From Candidatus Iainarchaeum sp. (lineage in GTDB: Archaea; Iainarchaeota; Iainarchaeia; JAGGVJ01): a DNA stretch of 51,814 nt. This document shows positions 44,667-51,814 of the stretch, piece by piece; the first letter of the stretch is position 1, and every line of letters begins with the position of its first letter. The notes under the pieces were generated by a model. The model did no database searches. It was not told the origin of the DNA and saw only the letters and a list, made by a program, of their open reading frames with translations. The stretch covers positions 1-51,814 of the forward strand of contig JAGGVJ010000015.1 of assembly GCA_021158055.1 (NCBI GenBank), read 5' to 3'. The position numbers and the translations under genes were made by a program.

Positions 44667-46028
44667 TTATTTTTCAAGTCCTTTTTTGACTGCTTCGATG
44701 CATTGCTTTGGCTCAAGCCGCCCTTTGGTTTTTGCCATCACTTTCCCGACAAGGAAGTTAAGCGACTCGGTTTTTCCCGCGCGGTAGTCTTCGGCTGCTT
44801 TTTTGTTTTCAAGCATGACTTCTTTTGCTATTGAGTCGACGTCAAACCCTGCTTTTCCCCCGTGTTCTTCAAGGATTGCTTTTGCCGAAACCTGTTCGTC
44901 AAGCATTTTTCTCAGTATGTCGACTCCCGTGTGCTTTGTAATGCTGCGTTTTTCAAGCGCAGTCAAAAGCTTGGTTATTTCTTTGGTTGAAAGTTTGCTT
45001 TCAATGAATGTTTTTGTCCTGAAGTTGAGTTCGCGTTTCAGGTGGTTCACAAACCATTTTGAGGCAAATTTAGCGTTTACCTTGCCTGCGACTTTTTCAA
45101 ATGCGTCTGCAAGGTCGCGTTCGCTTGCGATCGTGTCTGCTTCAAGTTTGGGGATCCTGTATTCTTCCTTCAGTCTTTTTGCTTTGGTTGTCGGGGTTTC
45201 CGGAAGGTCTTGTTTTAGTTTTTCAACAGATTCAGCTGATATTTCAAGCGGGGGGATGTCCGGATCCGGCAAGAACCGGTAGTCATCTCCGGTTTCTTTT
45301 TCCCGGAGAAACGTGGTTATCATTTGGGTGTCTTCAAAGTGCCTTGTTTCCATTTTTTTTATGGGGGTCCCTTGTCTTGCAAGGTTTTTTTGCCGTATTT
45401 CCTCAAAGCACAGTGCTTTTAAGACTCCTTTGATTGAATTTATGTTTTTGACTTCCACTCTTTCGTTTCCGTCAGTTGAAATGTTTGCGTCGACCTTGAA
45501 GAGCCCTCCTTCCGGTTTTGCCGCGTCAAGGTATTCGATGACTGTTTTCATTTTCTTGAGGAAGTCCCGCGCTTCTTTAGGTGTTTTCATGTCGGGTTCT
45601 GTGACTATTTCTATGAGGGGTATTCCGCTTCTGTTGTAGTCGACTTCCCCTGTCCGGAGTTCGTAGCGCCCCGGGTCTTCTTCAAAGTGAACTTCGCGTA
45701 TCCTGACTCCGTAAAGCTCTCCTTCAACCGCGAATGGGCGGGAGGTTCTCTGATAGTTTGCGGGAAGGTCAGGGTAAAAGTAGTGTTTTCTTTCCACAAA
45801 AAGTTCTTTTCCGGTGTTTATTTTGCACCCCAGGAGCAAAGCGGTTTTCAGTGCAAGTTCAAGTGCGCGCTCGTTTATTCCCATCGGTTTTGATCCTGGT
45901 TGCGCTGTGCAGATCGGGCAGATGAGCGTGTTTGGTTTCGCGTCAAGGAAGTTTGTGTTGCATTCGCAGAACATTTTTGTGTTTGTCTTTAGCTGAACGT
46001 GGATTTCAAGACCTATTTTTGTGGCCAT
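44667..46028 (-). CDS. gatB: Asp/Glu-tRNA amidotransferase subunit B
   Basis: KIGLEIHVQLKTNTKMFCEC, KHYFYPDLPANYQ, EVDYNRSGIPLIEIVTEPD. Confidence 0.95.
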   Translation of the reverse strand: MATKIGLEIHVQLKTNTKMFCECNTNFLDAKPNTLICPICTAQPGSKPMGINERALELALKTALLLGCKINTGKELFVERKHYFYPDLPANYQRTSRPFAVEGELYGVRIREVHFEEDPGRYELRTGEVDYNRSGIPLIEIVTEPDMKTPKEARDFLKKMKTVIEYLDAAKPEGGLFKVDANISTDGNERVEVKNINSIKGVLKALCFEEIRQKNLARQGTPIKKMETRHFEDTQMITTFLREKETGDDYRFLPDPDIPPLEISAESVEKLKQDLPETPTTKAKRLKEEYRIPKLEADTIASERDLADAFEKVAGKVNAKFASKWFVNHLKRELNFRTKTFIESKLSTKEITKLLTALEKRSITKHTGVDILRKMLDEQVSAKAILEEHGGKAGFDVDSIAKEVMLENKKAAEDYRAGKTESLNFLVGKVMAKTKGRLEPKQCIEAVKKGLEK

Positions 46029-47443
46029 TTGATTTCACCCCGCTTCAGTTCAAGAGTCTGCATTGCCTGCAAGACTTCAAGGTCTTTGTTTTGCCCGCCG
46101 GCTATCTGCACGCCCACCGGAAGGCCGTGAGAGAAACCGAACGGAACCACTCCGGCTGGTATTCCTGACAGGTTTGCAAAGCTGACAAGCGTGTCTGCAA
46201 GGTACATTGCAAGCGGGTCGTCTATCTTTTCTTTGATTTCAAACGCAGTGAACGGGGCGGCAGGGCTTACCATGAAGTCTGCTTTTGAGAATATTTTTTC
46301 GTATTTCTGCTTTATGATGTTTTTTGCCTGAAGCGCTTTTGAGTACCATTTTCCCTGGAATTCTTTCATGGAAATGAATGTCCCGAAAAGTATTCTTCGC
46401 TTGACTTCTTTTCCAAGCGACTGTTCCCTGTTGGCCGAGACTGTTTCGTTGAGTGTCGAGTCGGTTTCTGTCCTGAAACCGTATTTCAGCCCGTCGAATT
46501 TTTGCATTGCGCTTGCGAATTCCGCGTACATGTTCAGGTAGTATGTTGCAACGCAGAATTTTGTGTCAGGCACGCTTATTTCAATGCGGTCTGCGCCGCG
46601 GTCTTCCATTTCTTCCACTGCGTCGAGCACTATTTGCGAGACTGTTGTTTCGCTTCCTTCAAAGAACTCTTTTGGAACAGCGATTGTTTTTCCCTCAAAG
46701 GAAAAGTTGTCGAGTTTTGTTGTGAAGTCAAATTGTTTTTGTTTTGTGGAGACATTGTCTTTCGGGTCGTTGCCTGCCATTGACTCGAGAAGAATTGCCG
46801 CGCCGTAGACGTCTCTTGCCATCGGTCCCGGGGTTTCTATCCCCATTGTCATGTCTGACAGGCCGTACCTGCTTACAAGGCCGTAAGTGGGTTTGAATCC
46901 GACGACCCCGCAGAAAGTCGCGGGAGACCTGATGGAGCCCCCTGTGTCGCTGCCGATTGACAGGTCGCACAGCCCTGCTGCGAGCGCGGCCCCGGCTCCT
47001 GAAGAGCTTCCTCCGGGAACTCTTGAGTTGTTCCACGGGTTGAGGGTGGGGCCGAAAAAGCTTGTTTCTCCGCTTCCGCCGCAGGCAAATTCGTCCATGT
47101 TTGTTTTGCCGATGATAATTGCCTGTTCTTCAAGTACGCGTTCTGTAATTGTGGCGTTGTAGGGGGCAGTGTAGTTTTCAAGCATTTTTGAACCGCAGGT
47201 CATCCTGATGCCTTTGACTGCAATGTTGTCTTTTACCGAGACAAGCAGTCCTGCAAGTTTTCCTGCTTTTTGTTTTGAAATGTTTTCTTTGAGCTTTTTT
47301 GCTTTTTCAATGACTTGTTTTTCGTTTACCGTGATAAACGCGTTTATGTTTGAGTCGGTTATTTTTTGAAGAAACTTTTGGCTTTCTTCTTCGATGTCTA
47401 TTTCCTGGCTTTTTATTTTTTCAAGCTTTGTTTTTGTGTTCAT
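46013..47443 (-). CDS. gatA: Asp/Glu-tRNA amidotransferase subunit A
   Basis: GLLVSVKDNIAVKG, GGSSSGAGAALAAGLCDLSIGSDTGGSIRSPATFCGVVGFKPTYG. Confidence 0.96.
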   Translation of the reverse strand: MNTKTKLEKIKSQEIDIEEESQKFLQKITDSNINAFITVNEKQVIEKAKKLKENISKQKAGKLAGLLVSVKDNIAVKGIRMTCGSKMLENYTAPYNATITERVLEEQAIIIGKTNMDEFACGGSGETSFFGPTLNPWNNSRVPGGSSSGAGAALAAGLCDLSIGSDTGGSIRSPATFCGVVGFKPTYGLVSRYGLSDMTMGIETPGPMARDVYGAAILLESMAGNDPKDNVSTKQKQFDFTTKLDNFSFEGKTIAVPKEFFEGSETTVSQIVLDAVEEMEDRGADRIEISVPDTKFCVATYYLNMYAEFASAMQKFDGLKYGFRTETDSTLNETVSANREQSLGKEVKRRILFGTFISMKEFQGKWYSKALQAKNIIKQKYEKIFSKADFMVSPAAPFTAFEIKEKIDDPLAMYLADTLVSFANLSGIPAGVVPFGFSHGLPVGVQIAGGQNKDLEVLQAMQTLELKRGEIKWPQK

Positions 47444-47480
47444 CTAAACTGTCTCCGCCGGAATTTTTTCAGCTTTCAAT

Positions 47481-47768
47481 TCAGAGGTTTTTCGGAACTT
47501 TGAAGTAGTCTGCGCTTCGTTTCGGGGCAAGGTCCAGTATTGATTTTGCGCCTTCAAATGTTTTTGCTGTCCCGTCTTTCCGAAGCGGGTTCCTGTTCAG
47601 TGTGAGGTAAAGCGAAAGGTCTTTTGGCGCGTAGTCCTGGTTTATTTTTGAGAAAAAGGTAAACAGTTTTTCTGAGTCCAGTGAAAATTCCTTGAGTTCT
47701 CCTTGGCTTAGTTTCAGCCTGCAGACCTCTGATACTCTTTTGAGGGTTTTTTCGTCGATTTTGTTCAT
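47481..47768 (-). CDS. gatC: Asp/Glu-tRNA amidotransferase subunit C
   Basis: Small gene upstream of gatA; VSEVCRLKLSQGELKEF...LNRNPLRKDGTAKTFEGAKSILDLAPKRSADYFKVPKNL; start at 47768. Confidence 0.85.
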   Translation of the reverse strand: MNKIDEKTLKRVSEVCRLKLSQGELKEFSLDSEKLFTFFSKINQDYAPKDLSLYLTLNRNPLRKDGTAKTFEGAKSILDLAPKRSADYFKVPKNL

Positions 47769-47827
47769 TTTTTCACCTGCATGAAATAATTGTTGATTGT
47801 CGTTTCGCGTGTAATTGTGCGGTTTGG

Positions 47828-47900
47828 TGGGCCCGGCCAGAATTGAACTGGCGATCTCCGCCATGTGAAGGCGGCATCATAGCCACTAGACCACGGGCCC
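47828..47900 (-). tRNA. tRNA-Val (anticodon CAC)
   Basis: Minus strand CCGCC-TTCACAT-GGCGG; GGGCCCG/CGGGCCC acceptor; T-arm GCCAGTTCAATTCTGGC. Confidence 0.93.
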
Positions 47901-47909
47901 GTTATCGGT

Positions 47910-48254
47910 TTAGTGAATGTATGTTGACTGGTGTTTTTTGGACTTGTCTGATTTTTTTTCTTTGATTTCAGGTGCTTGATTCGGGTCATCCGGTATTTTT
48001 CCGAATTTTTCCTCATATTTTTCCATGTTTTCGTTGAGCATTTTTGTGAAATTTTTCATTATCTGTGGGTTCATTATGAGCCTTGAAAACACGTACATCC
48101 GGAATTCTGCCATTCCTGTCTGGTCGGGAAGCATTTGCCCGAGCTCTATAAGGAACTCGTGTTGACCATGGCTTGCTGTGAAGCTGTTTGGACTGAGGGC
48201 TATTTTTGCTGACCCTCCGATTTCTTTTACGGCTTTTTTTTTGTCTTCTTCCAT
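47910..48254 (-). CDS. DUF3467-like small protein
   Basis: LSPNSFTASHGQHEFLIELGQMLP...VFSRLIMNPQIMKNFTKMLNENMEKYEEKFG. Confidence 0.65.
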   Translation of the reverse strand: MEEDKKKAVKEIGGSAKIALSPNSFTASHGQHEFLIELGQMLPDQTGMAEFRMYVFSRLIMNPQIMKNFTKMLNENMEKYEEKFGKIPDDPNQAPEIKEKKSDKSKKHQSTYIH

Positions 48255-48293
48255 TGTTTTCACTTTCTGTATTTTTTGCATTAAACGTTTTAG

Positions 48294-48366
48294 TAGCCCC
48301 GGAGAGATTCGAACTCCCGTCAACAGGTCCAGAACCTGTCATCCTTGGCCGCTAGACTACGGGGCT
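48294..48366 (-). tRNA. tRNA-Gln (anticodon CTG)
   Basis: Minus strand ACAGG-TTCTGGA-CCTGT; AGCCCCG/CGGGGCT acceptor. Confidence 0.92.
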
Positions 48367-48490
48367 TTTAAAAACAGCTTGGTGTAAATATTGGTATATA
48401 ATTATGCATAAAACAGATTAATATTAGTATTAGTTGTATGTGACTGGATTTAAACTTTAACTTTTTTTGTTTGAAATGAGTCCTTTGCGG

Positions 48491-50329
48491 TTATCCGTTA
48501 AGGTTCACATTGTATTTCCAGTTGCATTTTTCAACAGTGTCGATTGTGAGGCATGCTTTTATGTCGTATGTTCCGGGTTCTACCGGAAGGAATGCGTGTC
48601 CGTCGCTGTCGGTTTCCACTGTTTGTATGAGTTGCCCGTTCTGGTAGGCGTAGACTGTTGCGGGCGGGTTGGTTGGTTTTCCAAGGCATTCGGTTACGTA
48701 GATGCTGTAGCCCCCTGTGAATTCCTGGATTGTGTCAAGGGTTATTGTCAGGGCCGGGTTTTCGTTGGTTGGCGGTGCGCTGATCCCCATTATTAATGCT
48801 CTTGAGTTCCCGTGCCTGTCTACTGCTCCGAGGTCAACGTATGCGCCGAAGGTTCCGTCTCCGTTTCCGGGCATGTAGTATGCGTGTTCTCCGTTGTAGT
48901 TTGTGAAGACGAGGTCCTGGTGGCCGTCATGGTCAAAGTCAAAGTTGTCTCCAGGGCAGTGGTGGTTGATGTCGAACGGCGTTCCGTTTGTCAAGAGTTG
49001 TGTTCTTGGCTGGAATGTTCCGTCCCCGTTTCCTTTGTGGAACCACATTCTTCCTCCGCCTCCCTCGCAGCTTACGATGTCCGGGTTGGTGTCTTCGTCA
49101 AAGTCTGCTGCTGTCGCCTGGTACGGGTCGTCTCCGATGTCTTCAATGTAGTGCGTGGTGAAGCTGCCTGTCCCGTCCCCGAGCATTACGTAAAGGTATC
49201 CGCTGTTGTATCTTGTTATTGCAAAGTCCATGTTTCCGTCTTTGTTGAAGTCAGCAGTGTCTTTCGCCCGCAGGTATGACCCGGGTCCGGGTATTGCAGT
49301 GTCTGTGAAGTTTCCTGTTCCGTCTCCCGTGAATAAGTGGAGGTTGTTGTCGTTTCCTGATGCGATGAAGTCGGCGTGTGTGTCGTTGTTGAAGTCTGCT
49401 GTTGCCATGTCCATTGCACCCCAGTCGGAGTTGATTGTTCCGATTTGAACCGGCGCGTCAAAAGTGTTGCCTGCGTTTTGCAGGTGGATTTTGATTGCTG
49501 TTGTTGAACCCAGGTCTTCGCCGCTTACAAAGTCCATTAATCCGTCTTCGTTGAAGTCATTTATTGCAAGCCCCCATCCTCTTGGCCCGAACCTTCCCAC
49601 GTATTCTGTTAAAAAAGTCCCGTCCCCATTGCTCTTGAACATGGTGATGTCTCCCTGGTCGTGGGTGGATATAAGGAAAAACTCGTTTGGACCTGTGATC
49701 AGGGGTATGGAGTAGCTTGGCTGTAGCATTTCCCCGTCTTCCAGGTCATCAAAGTATATCAAAAAATATTTTGTTGTGCCTGCGGAGATGTCACCTTCTA
49801 TCAGCCACTTGACATTGTGTGCAAATCTGCTTTTGTCGCTTGGGCTGGTGGTTGCGTCAGTTGCAATGTTTGGAGGGGTTTGGGGGGTGATGCTCATTGT
49901 ATATTCCATGCCAAGAACATAAAAATTGGTTTCCGCAATGTTTGAGGGGTTTCCTGTCGGGTCGAGGTGTGTTGTGGTTGGTGTTGATGTGGTGTTTAGT
50001 TTTATTGTGTGTTCTGCTCCGGTTTGGTAGTATGTGTTGTTTGCTTTTCCGCTTGGTGCGCTTGTTGGGTCGAGGTGTGTTGTGGTTGGTGTTGTGGTGT
50101 TTAGTTTTATTGTGTGTTCTGCTCCGGTTTGGTAGTATGTGTTTGTTGCCTGCCCGCTTGGGTTCCCTGTCGGGTCCAGCGGTGTTGAACCGGGGTCGGA
50201 CAGGTTTGTGATGCTTATTGAGTATTCGGATGACTCCACAGTGTAGTCTGCCAGTGCAAGGGGTGTGAGCAGGAATGCAAAGGCAATTGTCAGGATTGAA
50301 CTTATGTTGAAGAGCGTGGATTTTTTCAT
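48491..50329 (-). CDS. Secreted FG-GAP/VCBS beta-propeller protein with N-terminal ~33-aa tandem repeats
   Basis: Signal peptide; HLDPTxxPSxxAxxxYYQTGAEHTIKLN repeats; about five DFNxDGxxDFxxx...GDGTGxF repeats. Confidence 0.85.
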   Translation of the reverse strand: MKKSTLFNISSILTIAFAFLLTPLALADYTVESSEYSISITNLSDPGSTPLDPTGNPSGQATNTYYQTGAEHTIKLNTTTPTTTHLDPTSAPSGKANNTYYQTGAEHTIKLNTTSTPTTTHLDPTGNPSNIAETNFYVLGMEYTMSITPQTPPNIATDATTSPSDKSRFAHNVKWLIEGDISAGTTKYFLIYFDDLEDGEMLQPSYSIPLITGPNEFFLISTHDQGDITMFKSNGDGTFLTEYVGRFGPRGWGLAINDFNEDGLMDFVSGEDLGSTTAIKIHLQNAGNTFDAPVQIGTINSDWGAMDMATADFNNDTHADFIASGNDNNLHLFTGDGTGNFTDTAIPGPGSYLRAKDTADFNKDGNMDFAITRYNSGYLYVMLGDGTGSFTTHYIEDIGDDPYQATAADFDEDTNPDIVSCEGGGGRMWFHKGNGDGTFQPRTQLLTNGTPFDINHHCPGDNFDFDHDGHQDLVFTNYNGEHAYYMPGNGDGTFGAYVDLGAVDRHGNSRALIMGISAPPTNENPALTITLDTIQEFTGGYSIYVTECLGKPTNPPATVYAYQNGQLIQTVETDSDGHAFLPVEPGTYDIKACLTIDTVEKCNWKYNVNLNG

Positions 50330-51363
50330 TTTGGAGTTACCTCGCTTACATTTTCATTTATTACTCTTCCTTGCGCGTCTACTTCAACTATCCGGACAGA
50401 GTTTTCGTCGAAAGTGGTTGTTTTGCCGAGTGTTTCAAGGTATTCCATGAAGTTGATTTCTTTTTTGACCCACAGGTCTTTTGCGTCACTTTCAATGGTT
50501 ATGCTTATTGGTATCTGGTATTTCCATTTTTCGTTTGCCCACATGTTGCCTGAAAGATTGTTTATTGTTATGTTTATGGGGGTGGGGTCAAGCGGAGCTC
50601 CGGTGTACCCTTCAGGAACCAGGTCCATTGAGTAAGTTGATTTCAGTATATTGAAAAAATCCAGCCGGTACTCATCTGTGCTGTTATTGAAAGATACAAG
50701 CATTCCGCCGCTTGAATTGGTTATGGATCGGGTTTCAATTTCACTTGTGTTTTCGTTTGATGCGTCAGCCTGCACGTTTTCTACGGGTTGTCCGGAAGAG
50801 TTGGTAATATAAAATTTTTTTATGTTTTTCGGACTGCTTAGACTTGGTTGTATTTTGTATTCCTGGGATTGAACATAAAATGTTTTCGATGCGCTTTGTT
50901 CGGTTGCCTGTGACGGGTCAAGGTGGGTTGACTGTGGTGCTTGAATCACCGGCAGTATTTTGTATTCGTAGGAGTGGGTGTAAAATGTGGTGTCTGCCTG
51001 CGCGCTCGGGGCGCTTGCCGGGTTCAGGTGTGCTGAAGCAGGTGCTGAGATAACAGGTTCCATCTTGAATTCGTGCGAGGCAGTGTAAAAGTTGTTTGCT
51101 GCTTGTCCCAGTGGTGCCCCGCTCGGGTTCAGGTAACCTGGCATAGGCGCCGGGAGTGCCGGCTGCATTTTGTATTCGTAGGAGTGGGTGTAGAATGTGG
51201 TGTCTGCCTGCGCGCTCGGGGAGAACGAGGGGTCCAGGTGGGTGCTTGTCGGCGGCGTTTGAGTGTACTCGAAGTTAAACTCGGCTGACTCTATTGTGTG
51301 TTGTGCTGCCGAAAAGGCAGGGGCAAACATCAGCCAAGCAACTACTAAGACCCAAAAGCGCAA
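50326..51363 (-). CDS. Secreted protein with ~33-aa tandem repeats (paralogue of the downstream gene)
   Basis: Signal peptide MRFWVLVVAWLMFAPAFSAAQ; four or more repeats THLDPSxSPSAQADTTFYTHSYEYKMQP; 4-nt ATGA overlap with the downstream CDS. Confidence 0.8.
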   Translation of the reverse strand: MRFWVLVVAWLMFAPAFSAAQHTIESAEFNFEYTQTPPTSTHLDPSFSPSAQADTTFYTHSYEYKMQPALPAPMPGYLNPSGAPLGQAANNFYTASHEFKMEPVISAPASAHLNPASAPSAQADTTFYTHSYEYKILPVIQAPQSTHLDPSQATEQSASKTFYVQSQEYKIQPSLSSPKNIKKFYITNSSGQPVENVQADASNENTSEIETRSITNSSGGMLVSFNNSTDEYRLDFFNILKSTYSMDLVPEGYTGAPLDPTPINITINNLSGNMWANEKWKYQIPISITIESDAKDLWVKKEINFMEYLETLGKTTTFDENSVRIVEVDAQGRVINENVSEVTPK

Positions 51364-51399
51364 ACAGATTATCTCCTATTTGTTGTGTTGCCTGCGTTT

Positions 51400-51814
51400 C
51401 TAGCTGTAGAAGCTTATGAAAGCCGTTTTAATATATCCATAGTAGGATACATAAGCATGTACACGGTATTTTTGGTTATTTTCCATGGATGTGGTTGTAT
51501 TTGTGCATAATATTTGAGTTACATTTGTTGCAACATTTACATTGGGGTCAGTTGTCTTGTTCCATTGCACATAACTAGATTTATAACTTGGGTGCAGGTA
51601 ACCGCTGTAACAGAGGGCTGAGTTGTAGGTAGTTACATCGTGTTTTGTCACGAACCATTCTGTGCCCCTGTTATTATAGTCATAGCTTCCGGTTACAATC
51701 AATCCTGTTGCGCTCGGGTAAAACCCTGAGTAGTAAGCAACATCACTTTTTGAGTAAGTGTAAGGTGATGCCTCAACTGTGCAGCTTTTGTGCCCTGCTC
51801 TCGTAATTATCCTA
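51400..51814 (-). CDS. 3' part of a secreted/surface protein, open through the window edge
   Basis: Frame remains open upstream of the listed ATG: RIITRAGHKSCTVEASPYTYSKSDVAYYSGFYPSATGLIVTGSYDYNNRG...; Asn/Thr/Tyr-rich. Confidence 0.65.
   Translation of the reverse strand, partial: RIITRAGHKSCTVEASPYTYSKSDVAYYSGFYPSATGLIVTGSYDYNNRGTEWFVTKHDVTTYNSALCYSGYLHPSYKSSYVQWNKTTDPNVNVATNVTQILCTNTTTSMENNQKYRVHAYVSYYGYIKTAFISFYS

Overview
This looks like a chromosomal window from a small-genome, DPANN-like archaeon. The basis is archaeal-type AlaRS, LeuRS and ProRS, HerA, archaeal PPAT and a class III signal-peptide pilin; the lineage is inferred. Both ends appear truncated: a 17-bp tandem repeat at the left edge and a partial secreted-protein gene at the right edge. 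Housekeeping content: nrdG-like radical SAM activase, alaS, leuS, proS, gatCAB, a DUF359-PPAT CoA fusion, HerA, znuACB-like transporter, cysteine synthase, rubrerythrin, Mrp/HypA/macro-domain genes, xth, trxB, an MBL nuclease, and tRNAs Thr(CGT), Leu(CAA, intron-containing), Glu(CTC), Val(CAC) and Gln(CTG). Accessory content: (i) 1.88-3.85 kb, a tyrosine recombinase beside dense inverted repeats resembling attC/cassette architecture; (ii) 21.0-22.2 kb, two AT-rich ORFs directly after tRNA-Leu; (iii) 35.6-39.6 kb, a DpnII-type GATC restriction-modification locus (DpnM, DpnII, DpnA-like) containing a wHTH/unknown/micro-ORF insertion; (iv) 48.5-51.8 kb, secreted proteins sharing an apparently undescribed ~33-aa tandem repeat. 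Two gene breaks lie at identical A7 contexts (AAA AAA ACT, -1), and two more ORF interruptions are in-frame stops (TAG, TAA). These are decay, sequencing error or recoding, and need checking. All family assignments come from reading motifs; no searches were run.
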